In this document: in pieces, positions 7,738-16,284 of the stretch | How positions within the stretch are numbered: the first letter of the stretch is position 1 | Layout of the letters: the number at the start of each line of letters is the position of its first letter | DNA from: Legionellaceae bacterium | GTDB lineage: Bacteria; Pseudomonadota; Gammaproteobacteria; Legionellales; Legionellaceae | Length of the DNA: 19,909 bases | NCBI GenBank assembly: GCA_947504795.1 | Contig: CANNJG010000014.1 | Span: 1 to 19,909 of the forward strand | Direction of reading: 5' to 3' | Made by a program: the position numbers and the translations under genes | Notes under the pieces: model-generated | Database searches by the model: none | Told to the model about the DNA's origin: nothing | Seen by the model: the letters and a program-made list of their open reading frames with translations, nothing else

Positions 7738-10700
7738 CTACTCATCCGGAGTAGACATCAAACTCGCGTTACCCCCCGCCGCAGTTGTGTCCACCGTAAA
7801 CGTGCGCTCAACACACAAACGCTGCAAATAATGCGGACCGCCTGCTTTTGGACCGGTCCCGGATAAACCCTCTCCTCCGAACGGTTGCAATCCCACTACA
7901 GCGCCAATCATATTTCTATTAACGTAACAATTGCCAACACGCACACGCGTACGGATATACTCAATCGTTGAATTAATCCGGCTATGGATCCCCAGGGTTA
8001 ATCCGTAACCGGTTGCATTAATTTGTTTAATAACATCATCTAACTGATCACGTTTAAAACGAATCACATGCAATACCGGTCCAAATACCTCTTTATCTAA
8101 TACGCACATATGATCAATCGCAATTGCCGTAGGCGGCATAAAGTTGCCCAATTCACAGTGCTGATCCAATGTACATTGATAGATCAATTCATGATCCGCT
8201 AACAGGGTCTTAACATGCGCTTGCAGCATCCCCAACGACACCGTATCAATGACCGGGCCGACATCAGAACTCAACCAGCGTGGATCGCCTACGACCAATT
8301 CCGACATCGCACCTTTCAACAGATGAATCATTCTGGGATAGACATCCTCCTGAACGTACAGCACGCGTAAAGCTGAACATCGCTGACCTGCCGATCCAAA
8401 AGCAGAAGCCACCACATCCAACGTGACTTGCTCCAACAAAGCAGATGAGTCAACAATCATTGCATTTTGACCACCCGTCTCGGCTATTAAAGGAACAATT
8501 TCTTCGCGTTTCGCCAGGGTTTGATGAATACGATTAGCAGTTTGTGTCGACCCGGTAAAAATAACACCTTTGATCCGTTCATTGGCAACCAACGCTGAGC
8601 CTATCGTTGCACCCGAACCCGGTACATATTGCATCACCCCTTTAGGGAAACCTGCCTCTAACATCCACAACACGGCTTGATACGCAATCAGTTGGGTTTG
8701 TTCTGCTGGTTTTGCAATAACACAATTACCCGTTACCAGAGCCGCTACAATTTGCCCCGTAAAAATAGCCAATGGAAAATTCCAAGGGCTAATACACAAG
8801 ATAACACCTCGGGGATGTAAACTTAACTGATTCAGCTCACCCGTATACCCTTTTAGGGTGATCGGCGCACTCATTTGTTTTTCTGCTAAAACCGCATAAT
8901 AACGACAAAAATCTACCGCCTCGCGCACTTCGGCAATACCATCCGACCATGTTTTACCTGCCTCTAGGCACATAAGCACCATACACCGAGACAGGTTCTT
9001 TTCTAAGAGATCGGCAAAACGACGCAGACAAGCTGCTCGCTCTTGAACCGTGCTCATACTCCACGATGCAAAGGCTTGTTCTCCCGCGTCTAACGCCTGT
9101 TCCATTATCTGCGCAGTCGCTGTTACGGCGTGACCAATGATCTGCCGAGTTTGTGGAGAATACACATCTTTTTGGGGCGCGTCGCTGAGATCAACCGGGT
9201 TTCCAAGGATCGGCTGCGACATCCACCTATAGGGTTCTTGCGCTAACAAGTCAGCTTGTAATGTCGCTAACTCGATTCTATCTGATAAATCAAATCCTTG
9301 AGAATTATCTCTTTCTGGCAAAAAAATAGACTTCGGTAAAGGAATATTGCTATTCATTTTTTCCAGTAATTGTGTCGCCCTATGCACGGGATCCACGACT
9401 AAGTCTTCAATAGGGGCTGACTCATCGACAATGCGGTTCACAAAAGATGAATTCGCACCGTTTTCTAGTAATCTGCGGACCAAATAGGGTAAAAGATCTT
9501 CATGCGAACCCACTGGCGCATAAATACGGCATGGAATCCCATAGGACGTTTCAGGCACAACTTGCGCATATAATTCATTTCCCATCCCATGAAGACATTG
9601 ACACTCAAAGTCTCGATAATCGCCAGCGAGGGTCATAATTAATGCCACCGAATACGCGTTATGCGTCGCAAATTGGGGGTAAATAGCATCCGTCATCATC
9701 AATATCTTTTTAGCACAAGCCTGAAACGATACATCAGTAAATACTTTGCGCGTAAACACAGGATAATCACTGAATCCCTGCATTTGGGATTTTTTTATTT
9801 CACTGTCCCAATAAGCACCTTTGATTAATCGCACCATGATCCGTCGATTATGGCGCCTCGCTAAAGACGCAATCCAATCCAATAGAAAAAAAGCGCGTTT
9901 TTGGTATGATTGTACGGCCATACCAAATCCGTTCCATCCGGCTAGGCTCGGATCTTGAAATACCGCTTCGATCACATCCATGGACAGTTCCAGACGCTCC
10001 GATTCTTCAGCATCAATGGTGAGTCCGATCGAATATTGTTTGGCTAACTGGCTCAAATGAAGTAACTTCGGCGTTAATTCGATTAATACCCGCTCATGTT
10101 GAGCTTCTTGGTAGCGCGGATGTAATGCAGAAAGTTTGATGGAAATTCCAGGCTTAGAATACATATTGGGAATCGAATTTGCTTCCTGTCCTATTGCTTC
10201 AATCGCTTTAGAATAGGCTTGAAAATAACGCTCAGCATCCGCTGAGGTTAATGCCGCCTCGCCCAGCATGTCATAGGAGTAGCGATATCCTTCAGCTTCT
10301 TTTTTCTTCGCACGCTTTAACGCTTCTGAAATAGTACGACCCATTACAAATTGTTTGGACATAATACGCATTGCTTTATCGGAAGCCAAGCGCACCACCC
10401 CTTCACCCGAACGACTCACCAACGACAAAACGGCCTGGGACAAACGTGTAGAAGCCTTCTCTGGGGATAAAACCGTACCCGTTAACATCAACGCCCAAGT
10501 CGTTGCATTGATAAAAAACGAATCACTATTACCTTGATGCGATTTCCAATCTGCAGCGGCAATTTTATCTTTAATTAAACTATCAATGGTCGCATTATCA
10601 GGCACCCGCAACAGCGCTTCAGCCAGGCACATGAGGGCAATTCCTTCATCGCTTGACAACGAATACTCAGTTAAAAACGAATCGATACCCATGCTTTTTT

Positions 10701-10884
10701 TACGCCCAACTCGCACCGATTGTACTAGCGTCATCGCTGTTTTACGAATCGCGGCTACTTCGTTAGCATCAAGGTAAGCTGCTTCTAATAATTCTGAGAC
10801 AACTTCCAATTCGGATGCACGGTACATTTGATTAATTTTGGCACGTACACCCTCAGGATATTTTAGTTGGCATTTATCAAGCAT
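7738..10884 (-). CDS. putA: bifunctional proline dehydrogenase / L-glutamate gamma-semialdehyde dehydrogenase PutA
   Basis: PutA oxidises proline to glutamate in two steps, passing electrons from FAD to the quinone pool and then reducing NAD+. The 1048 residues contain an N-terminal helical region (1-240); the proline dehydrogenase barrel with SIKLSALHPRY (248-258), TIDAEESERLEL (289-300), RLIKGAYWD (352-360), FATHNAYSVA (405-414) and FVNRIVD (481-487); and an aldehyde dehydrogenase domain with SPWNFPLA (699-706), FTGSTQTA (776-783), ETGGQNA (802-808), catalytic Cys836 in GQRCSALR, EVFGPVLHVIRF (932-943) and PFGGEGLSGTGPKAGGP (1001-1017). It lacks the roughly 45-residue ribbon-helix-helix repressor domain and the C-terminal extension of E. 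coli PutA (1320 aa), so it should not autoregulate in the E. coli manner. The start at 10884 has AGAGGA a few nt upstream. Confidence 0.97.
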   Translation of the reverse strand: MLDKCQLKYPEGVRAKINQMYRASELEVVSELLEAAYLDANEVAAIRKTAMTLVQSVRVGRKKSMGIDSFLTEYSLSSDEGIALMCLAEALLRVPDNATIDSLIKDKIAAADWKSHQGNSDSFFINATTWALMLTGTVLSPEKASTRLSQAVLSLVSRSGEGVVRLASDKAMRIMSKQFVMGRTISEALKRAKKKEAEGYRYSYDMLGEAALTSADAERYFQAYSKAIEAIGQEANSIPNMYSKPGISIKLSALHPRYQEAQHERVLIELTPKLLHLSQLAKQYSIGLTIDAEESERLELSMDVIEAVFQDPSLAGWNGFGMAVQSYQKRAFFLLDWIASLARRHNRRIMVRLIKGAYWDSEIKKSQMQGFSDYPVFTRKVFTDVSFQACAKKILMMTDAIYPQFATHNAYSVALIMTLAGDYRDFECQCLHGMGNELYAQVVPETSYGIPCRIYAPVGSHEDLLPYLVRRLLENGANSSFVNRIVDESAPIEDLVVDPVHRATQLLEKMNSNIPLPKSIFLPERDNSQGFDLSDRIELATLQADLLAQEPYRWMSQPILGNPVDLSDAPQKDVYSPQTRQIIGHAVTATAQIMEQALDAGEQAFASWSMSTVQERAACLRRFADLLEKNLSRCMVLMCLEAGKTWSDGIAEVREAVDFCRYYAVLAEKQMSAPITLKGYTGELNQLSLHPRGVILCISPWNFPLAIFTGQIVAALVTGNCVIAKPAEQTQLIAYQAVLWMLEAGFPKGVMQYVPGSGATIGSALVANERIKGVIFTGSTQTANRIHQTLAKREEIVPLIAETGGQNAMIVDSSALLEQVTLDVVASAFGSAGQRCSALRVLYVQEDVYPRMIHLLKGAMSELVVGDPRWLSSDVGPVIDTVSLGMLQAHVKTLLADHELIYQCTLDQHCELGNFMPPTAIAIDHMCVLDKEVFGPVLHVIRFKRDQLDDVIKQINATGYGLTLGIHSRINSTIEYIRTRVRVGNCYVNRNMIGAVVGLQPFGGEGLSGTGPKAGGPHYLQRLCVERTFTVDTTAAGGNASLMSTPDE

Positions 10885-11411
10885 AGTTTATCCTCTGTTT
10901 ATTGAGATCAGGGCTGATGCAAAAAATCGATATCGAAGCGGATTAAGTCTTCCATAAGGACGTTTAGACGACTAAATGACGAAATTAAAGACTCAATCCG
11001 ACGAAGCGATCCGGGTTTTGCGTGAGTCCCGTCAATCTTTCTTGGATGCAAGTATATCCGAAAATCACCACCAAAGTACAAGATTTGTTAAAATAACGGT
11101 CATTTTATTTTGTTTTATGTTTATTTTGGTTGTGCAATTATAGGTTAGGAGACTTTAAGAAAGAACGTTGCCAATCAACCTAACCCATGAGTTTTTACCC
11201 GAAACACACCCACTCAAAACCTTATCCTCTGCCTTTGAAGCATGGGAAAATTGTGCTCGACAGCCCCCTAAACTACTGCTGAGCTCGGCGTTCAGAGCGC
11301 AGCGAGGGCTCTTCCTCCATTACCGTTGGGATCTTTCCTATCACTAATGGATATTTCCAGCCTTTACAACTAATATTAAAGTTAAATAGAGTCGATGGAA
11401 TCATTCACGCC
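10885..11411. other. 527-nt gene-free gap between divergent putA and the channel gene
   Basis: The gap holds repeat copy B (10984-11031) and must contain promoters for both flanking genes. A possible putA promoter on the minus strand is GTACAA/AGTATA at 11051-11081 (TTGTAC and TATACT, but with a 19-bp spacer). An A/T-rich stretch at 11098-11145 may hold a rightward promoter. A 59-codon frame from TTG 11168 to TAA 11345-11347 exists, but it has no well-placed Shine-Dalgarno and no recognisable family, so it is not called as a gene. Confidence 0.6.
10984..11031 (+). repeat. REP-like dispersed repeat, copy B
   Basis: 37 of 48 positions are identical to 5762-5809 in the same orientation. The segment is also bounded by a 6-bp inverted repeat, GACTCA (10989-10994) and TGAGTC (11023-11028), so it can fold as a hairpin with an internal ACGAAGCGATCCGGG portion. 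The GGTTTTGCGT block recurs at 18071-18080 within another palindrome. Confidence 0.6.
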
Positions 11412-13868
11412 ATGTGTAAACCAATTTTTTTTATAAAAACAACACGATTTCTATCGAAATACACGCACAAAGCAATGCTGGGTATTTTTTTAGCCGGCTC
11501 GTTTTGTGCTATCAGTTCGGCCGCGCTGAGCCAATCCATAAAAAATGATTTAAAGATAGGCTATTTCCAACAGCAGTTAGATGATATGTCTCAATCCATA
11601 GCTGAAAAAGATATCAGTATGAACACGTTGTTTATTCAAATCCAGATGATCGACATCATGCAAAAAAAACTCGATTTGTGCGTCATCACTGGCAATAAAC
11701 ACGCAAAACAAATCAATCAATTACTGAACAATGCAGGTATGGTCAGTTCCTTTAAAAAAGACACGCCACGCTACACTTTTTTGCAAAAAGAGCAGGACGA
11801 TATTGCCGAAAAAACAATGGATTGTAGTTATTATGCTTACAGGTTTCACGAAATGCGTGACCAGTTACACGAAAAGTTACATCGGCATGGAGCGGTTGCT
11901 CTAACGTTTAAAACCATCTCAATCAAAGAAGCTTTATCCTCTCCTCTGTTCACACAAATAGCCATCAACCCTAAAATAATATACCTACAAAGTGGGCTTG
12001 ATAAATTAACCGTAACAGATGGCGGTTACCTATTGGTGATATTGATTGTTGGTTCCATGCTTAGTTTTTTAATTAAATCCATCATATCCGTACGGTTTAA
12101 TAAAAATATACAACCCATTGTCGCGCTGGTCATTGAGAATGTCGTCCAAATGATACCCGTTCTTTTCGCTTCACTCTACTTGCATGTAACACTTTATTCC
12201 ATTACACCGAAATCCAGCATCGTGTCATTAACAGACGCGCTGCTCGGTTATTTGACAATGAGGGCTTTAATAAAAATGTTTGTTACGATGGCAGCCAAAG
12301 GACAATTATGGCCTAAAACAAATGTCGCTACAAATATATTAAGTACTTTTGAGTACTTTGCAGGAATTGTGTTATTTTTGACGCTTACTAATTTGTTTTC
12401 CCGGCAGGAAATCGTTCCTTTGATCGTGATATACCCAGTGTTATACGCTATCGTTATTTTGGAAATTTATTTAGCCATCGCAGCCAAGGGCAAACAATAC
12501 TTAACGCATCAAATAAAACTGTCCTTAATCCACGGGTTGAATCGATTAATCACCCTTTTATTCATAGGGTTTAGCGTTAATATTGTGCTACACAATCAAA
12601 TACTCTCGGCACCATGGGTTGCAATTCAACACACAGCGTGCATTATCGTTTTTAATCTGTCATTTTTTTGGTTGCTTAACACCGCTTGCAATGCGCTTTA
12701 TGTCAAACATGAATCAAGGGTTTTTTTTCATCACGCAACGAAATACCTATTAATCACCCTTTATTTTATCACCTCGGTCGCTGCCTGGAATGGTTATCAC
12801 TATCTAGCCATTTACCTCATCCCAAATTTAATCACAACCGGTGTGCTCTTTCTCGTTGGGTTGAAATTAAATAAAAATTTGGGCTTTATTTACACAAAAA
12901 TAAGCGATCCCACTCAAAAAGCATCACAACAACTCCGTGCTATCTTAGGCGTGACAACAGAAAACAAATTAATTGAATTGCTAGGCCTTCGCATATTATT
13001 GCTGTGCCCTGTTATTGTCATAATGACAATTGGATTGTTGGAATTATGGGGAAAACCACATTATCAAATTGCAACTATGTTATTAGAGATCCACAACGGC
13101 AACTATATATTCAACAATCACGTGCAAATACAACCCATACGCGCTGCCATTTGGTTTTGTTTTCTTTCTCTATTCAGCCGAATGCTTGCAACTTATATTG
13201 AAAAGCATAGTTTGGCTCAAGTCGATAAACACACCCGTGCTATGGTAGTTTCTCTCATTCATTATATTTTGTTTTCTGCCATATCCATCAGCGCTCTATA
13301 TATTGCTGGCGCTAACATGGCGAGTATCTTAGTCATCTCAGGTACGTTGTCATTAGGTATTGGTTTTGGGTTGCAAAATTTTGCCAGCGATTTTGTAAGT
13401 GGCGTATTTATCATGATCAATAAACAAGTAAAAATTGGCGACCATGTCGTAATTAATATTAACGGTTTAGACGTGGAAGGATTTATAAAAAAAATAGGAA
13501 CGCTATCAACACAACTCACCACATTAACACAGTCAGATGTCATCATCCCCAATTCAAGTTTATATACTCAATCAATCACGAACTACACATTCAATCAAAA
13601 TAAATTATGCCGTCTAAAAATTAACGCTACCTTAGTCGATAGTCAGGATTATGAAGAAGGTAAAAGACTTCTACTGGAGGCGGTTGCAAAAAATCCCAAC
13701 GTTATCCATGTGCCTCCTAAACAGCCCACCGTTCTGTTTGAATTAAATCATTTGGTGCTGTGGTTTGTCATTAATGATGTTAATAATAAAGAAAATATTT
13801 TGAGTGATCTCAATTTTTATATCACCCAAACATTTAGAGAAAAAGGCATGCTCGTTCAACTAGAATAA
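11412..13868 (+). CDS. MscK/MscM-type mechanosensitive channel (MscS superfamily)
   Basis: A large inner-membrane channel that likely opens under membrane tension to release solutes in osmotic downshock. The 818 residues begin with a signal-like hydrophobic segment (about 21-40, SSAALSQ), then a periplasmic helical domain with coiled-coil character (about 45-200). Many membrane helices follow (about 204-226, 235-262, 310-330, 335-357, 375-395, 405-425, 445-485, 525-545, 575-595) and then the MscS core. The core shows the pore helix TLSLGIGFGLQNFASDFVSGVF (645-666), a beta domain with KIGDHVVI (674-681), GFIKKIGTLSTQLTTL (690-705) and DVIIPNSSLYTQSITNYT (709-726). E. coli MscK and MscM are about 1100 residues, so this is a shorter relative, and the exact subfamily is unsure. 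The gene is more A/T-rich than its neighbours. ATG 11412 has only a weak GGA 11 nt upstream; Met22 is an alternative start. Confidence 0.88.
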   Translation: MCKPIFFIKTTRFLSKYTHKAMLGIFLAGSFCAISSAALSQSIKNDLKIGYFQQQLDDMSQSIAEKDISMNTLFIQIQMIDIMQKKLDLCVITGNKHAKQINQLLNNAGMVSSFKKDTPRYTFLQKEQDDIAEKTMDCSYYAYRFHEMRDQLHEKLHRHGAVALTFKTISIKEALSSPLFTQIAINPKIIYLQSGLDKLTVTDGGYLLVILIVGSMLSFLIKSIISVRFNKNIQPIVALVIENVVQMIPVLFASLYLHVTLYSITPKSSIVSLTDALLGYLTMRALIKMFVTMAAKGQLWPKTNVATNILSTFEYFAGIVLFLTLTNLFSRQEIVPLIVIYPVLYAIVILEIYLAIAAKGKQYLTHQIKLSLIHGLNRLITLLFIGFSVNIVLHNQILSAPWVAIQHTACIIVFNLSFFWLLNTACNALYVKHESRVFFHHATKYLLITLYFITSVAAWNGYHYLAIYLIPNLITTGVLFLVGLKLNKNLGFIYTKISDPTQKASQQLRAILGVTTENKLIELLGLRILLLCPVIVIMTIGLLELWGKPHYQIATMLLEIHNGNYIFNNHVQIQPIRAAIWFCFLSLFSRMLATYIEKHSLAQVDKHTRAMVVSLIHYILFSAISISALYIAGANMASILVISGTLSLGIGFGLQNFASDFVSGVFIMINKQVKIGDHVVININGLDVEGFIKKIGTLSTQLTTLTQSDVIIPNSSLYTQSITNYTFNQNKLCRLKINATLVDSQDYEEGKRLLLEAVAKNPNVIHVPPKQPTVLFELNHLVLWFVINDVNNKENILSDLNFYITQTFREKGMLVQLE

Positions 13869-13889
13869 TTCACTCAAGGGGAATTCACG

Positions 13890-14077
13890 ATGCAAACGGT
13901 TCTTATGGGATTCCAGGTGGGGATACATGGCTGAAGCTTCGCTCAACACGCCGCATCATTCGGCGAAATGAAAGATACCTATCAAAGCATTGACTATTTA
14001 GTACGGTTTCGGGCGGCACACCGTTTATGGAATATTTGAGTAAGCATGAACGTGAGACCGAAACGTTTAAAGTTTAA
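13890..14077 (+). pseudogene. possible relic of an O-methyltransferase-like gene
   Basis: The ATG at 13890 follows a good AAGGGG ribosome site but the frame stops after 14 codons (MQTVLMGFQVGIHG). Open sequence resumes in the same frame (SFGEMKDTYQSIDYLVR) and then appears to continue in another frame as GGTPFMEYLSKHE up to TAA at 14075-14077. The fragments resemble, from memory, the dimerisation-domain start and the TG..PF.EYL...PE segment of SAM-dependent O-methyltransferases, which would imply a large internal deletion plus a stop and a frameshift. The match is short, and chance similarity is quite possible. Confidence 0.25.
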
Positions 14078-14103
14078 CCCAATTAAAAATCATATCTATT
14101 TTC

Positions 14104-14134
14104 CATCTTCCCACGGCTTGCCCGTGGGAAGATG
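14104..14134. repeat. perfect 13-bp hairpin
   Basis: CATCTTCCCACGG (14104-14116) and CCGTGGGAAGATG (14122-14134) are exact complements around the loop CTTGC. There is no T tract on either side, so it is not a standard intrinsic terminator. It lies about 55 nt upstream of the transpeptidase promoter. It could be a REP-type palindrome or part of a bidirectional stop. Confidence 0.8.
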
Positions 14135-14188
14135 AAGACAATCCAATCAAAGCAGGGTTCATCCCCCCCCAAAAAAAAGACAGTTAAT

Positions 14189-14217
14189 TTTACACAGAAG
14201 CTATTTTTTGATACAAT
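14189..14217 (+). promoter_or_regulatory. sigma70-type promoter of the L,D-transpeptidase gene
   Basis: TTTACA (14189-14194), a 17-bp spacer and TACAAT (14212-14217) each differ from consensus at one position. Transcription would begin near 14224, about 25 nt upstream of ATG 14249 and well downstream of the earlier in-frame ATG at 14132. This supports 14249 as the start. Confidence 0.65.
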
Positions 14218-14248
14218 GCGTCGTTTAATAAAAACACAATGGAGCGAC

Positions 14249-14917
14249 ATGAATAAGATCATTACATTATTTTTAGCTATGATGTTAACCAATCACTTGA
14301 CGAGTTTTGCCCATTCCCCCATTAATATCTCGTCCAGCACCACGTCTTTGAGCCGCATTGCACCCAAGTTAAATCGCAAAGTACTCCAAATGGCACTAGC
14401 GGCTTATGATAAGGCAGTGGTTAAAGGCCTAGTTAAAAAACCACTATTAGCCGTTATTGATTATTCACTCCCCTCGTCTAAACAAAGACTATGGATTTTT
14501 GATATTCACCTTAATCGCTTACTATATAATACGTATGTCGCGCATGGGGTCAACTCCGGTGACGTCATTCCTCATCATTTTTCGAATCAATCTTCAAGCA
14601 GAGAAACAAGCTTGGGAACCTATGTGACTCAAGATACTTATATGGGCTCAAAAGGTATTTCTTTGAACTTAAAAGGACTAGAGAAAGGATTTAACGATAA
14701 TGCACTGCATCGTCGCGTAGTGATGCATGGTGCATGGTATGTTGACCCGAGTTTTATCCAAAAAACAGGTCGTGCAGGTCGCAGTTGGGGATGTCCTTCT
14801 ATAGGACAGAAGCTTGCGCGCCCTGTTATCAACCTTTTAAAAGGCGGATCCGTGTTATTTGCTTATTATCCCGATCATAATTATTTAGCCCATTCGCATT
14901 ACGCTAGTATTGCTTAA
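14249..14917 (+). CDS. secreted murein L,D-transpeptidase catalytic-domain protein (YkuD_2 type)
   Basis: This protein probably forms or trims peptidoglycan cross-links, or anchors proteins to peptidoglycan, in the periplasm. From ATG 14249 (GGAG four nt upstream) the 222-residue protein has a signal peptide (MNKIITLFLAMMLTNHLTSFAHS, cleavage probably after A-H-S or F-A). The catalytic region follows: LWIFDI, VAHGVNSGD (about 97-105), a SSSRETSLGTY stretch, LKGLEKGFND, VMHGAWYV (His160) and GRSWGCPSIG with the nucleophile Cys182. The HG...SWGCP arrangement and the GLE.G.ND motif are those of the YkuD_2 group rather than the ErfK/YbiS group. An in-frame ATG at 14132 would add 39 residues, but it lies inside a hairpin and upstream of the promoter. 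The gene converges on the GH18 gene. Confidence 0.88.
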   Translation: MNKIITLFLAMMLTNHLTSFAHSPINISSSTTSLSRIAPKLNRKVLQMALAAYDKAVVKGLVKKPLLAVIDYSLPSSKQRLWIFDIHLNRLLYNTYVAHGVNSGDVIPHHFSNQSSSRETSLGTYVTQDTYMGSKGISLNLKGLEKGFNDNALHRRVVMHGAWYVDPSFIQKTGRAGRSWGCPSIGQKLARPVINLLKGGSVLFAYYPDHNYLAHSHYASIA

Positions 14918-14974
14918 CTACGCGAGGCAACAAGGACTTGGCCTGGATGCAGCGCCGCGTATTCGCTTGCAATA

Positions 14975-16141
14975 CTAACCACAACTCCCCTTAGTAATAC
15001 ATGCGTGCAACGCTTGGGTAAATAGGTAATTGTTGGCCTGTTCATAGGATAATTCCCATTCAAACACACCGCCAATATTTGGGTAAGTCCTTGGGGGTGT
15101 GTACCCCTCACAGCTCGAGTCTCCTGTGCGCAAACACTGCAGTGCGCGCTTGACCTTAGACGCTAGCATACCGGCGGTATTAGCATCGTTAGTACCCTTG
15201 AGAGAAATGCCTAACACAACTTGTGAAGGATTCAGATAACTGAAGTACGGTTGAAAGCCGGTTGCCTGTCCAGCACTATCTTTATCTGGCCAGTTTTCTA
15301 ACAAGTCTGTGACCATTGCAACGTAGACTGCGGAAGACGTGAGATTATCCAATCCATAACACACAGCATCAATCCCAAAACAACAACCAGAGTCATAGAG
15401 CTGAATTCCTACCCAGTTCAATGCGGATGCCGTTTTCATCACTAACGAAGCATAATTTCCCCATATTGAATCAAATCCTTGTGTCGCAGAAATATTTTCC
15501 ATTTGCGGGGTCAAAGTCAATAACATATCTGGATATTGGTCGCGTAACGTCCTAATAATATGCGCTACAACAGCAATATCACCCGCTGGATTTGCAAAGT
15601 CACCTCTCCCGATTAAACCGTCTTTGATATTAAAATCAAATCCATCAAACCCATATTGCGCACGCAATATGTCCAGAGAAGAAATAAACGTCTCCGTAAA
15701 CACCTCGGTATTAGCGGCTAACGATAGTGCCTGATCAAAATTGGTTGTGGTATTAGGGATGATCGTCCCACTTCCGCCTAAGGCGAGTAAGACTTTTATT
15801 CCTGCAGCCTGTAAACTATTGATGTATAGTTGATCAACATGCCTAAACCCAGACACTACCACGCCAGGAACTTTAGTACTGAACACCCCAAACGCCACAA
15901 TAATATGCGTATACCCCGCTTTAACTAAATCAGCAGCCGCTGGTGGCTGAGTGTCGCTGGTGACGTAGCCGATCATCCGCCCTTTATCGACTTTAGCATC
16001 TATCCTAGCAACTTTATGCGCAGAAAATACAAACTGAACACTCGGTATTTTGCTTTTCTGGTGACCCTGAGGTTGCGAATAAGGCTGCGCCAGCACGGTA
16101 TATGTCATAAAAAACAAGCTTGCTACGCATATTTTATTCAC
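14975..16141 (-). CDS. secreted GH18 chitinase-like protein, catalytic Glu replaced
   Basis: A glycoside hydrolase family 18 barrel of 388 residues with a signal peptide (start GTG 16141; MNKICVASLFFMTYTVLA, cleavage likely before Gln19). Family features seen are GYVTSDTQPPAAADLVKAGYTHIIVAF (beta 1-2), VLLALGGSG (117-125, equivalent of the SxGG motif), GFDGFDF (164-170), LTLTPQM, WVGIQLYDSG (the QxYD element) and a terminal GGVFEWELSYE. The DxxDxDxE catalytic motif reads D166-G-F-D169-F-N171-I-K173: the third Asp is Asn and the essential proton-donor Glu is Lys. Hydrolysis by the normal substrate-assisted mechanism is therefore unlikely, and the protein may instead bind chitin-like or N-acetylglucosamine polymers. 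Several Cys pairs in the C-terminal third fit a secreted, disulfide-bonded protein. AAGGA lies 10 nt upstream of the GTG. Confidence 0.88.
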   Translation of the reverse strand: MNKICVASLFFMTYTVLAQPYSQPQGHQKSKIPSVQFVFSAHKVARIDAKVDKGRMIGYVTSDTQPPAAADLVKAGYTHIIVAFGVFSTKVPGVVVSGFRHVDQLYINSLQAAGIKVLLALGGSGTIIPNTTTNFDQALSLAANTEVFTETFISSLDILRAQYGFDGFDFNIKDGLIGRGDFANPAGDIAVVAHIIRTLRDQYPDMLLTLTPQMENISATQGFDSIWGNYASLVMKTASALNWVGIQLYDSGCCFGIDAVCYGLDNLTSSAVYVAMVTDLLENWPDKDSAGQATGFQPYFSYLNPSQVVLGISLKGTNDANTAGMLASKVKRALQCLRTGDSSCEGYTPPRTYPNIGGVFEWELSYEQANNYLFTQALHACITKGSCG

Positions 16142-16284
16142 TTTACATCAATCCTTGATGAATCCACTCCTAATAAACTTAAAATACATTAGCAAGTTTA
16201 TCAATCTTTTTCGAACAAATAGTTGCCCCTGCTCCCTACTTCATGTTAGTTTCATGGCACCATAGGTAGCGTTCACCAAATGAC

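Larger units (their letters stand above)
13869..14248. other. 380-nt gap between the channel and L,D-transpeptidase genes
   Basis: The gap contains a possible relic gene (13890-14077), a perfect 13-bp hairpin (14104-14134), adjoining runs of eight C and eight A (14163-14178) and a good promoter (14189-14217). A weak CGCCG/CGGCG stem lies near 13953-13969 without a T tract. No intact gene is seen. Confidence 0.6.

Noticed and set aside
11280..11320. possible structured RNA or tRNA-like segment with GAGCTC...GAGGGCTC
   Set aside because: The stems are short and broken, and no cloverleaf or T-loop sequence is present.
14132..14248. 39-residue N-terminal extension of the L,D-transpeptidase
   Set aside because: The ATG lies inside a hairpin and upstream of a near-consensus promoter. 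The start at 14249 gives a proper signal peptide and a Shine-Dalgarno.
14914..15111. minus-strand 65-codon frame at the end of the GH18 gene
   Set aside because: It overlaps GH18 coding sequence in another frame and has no support.
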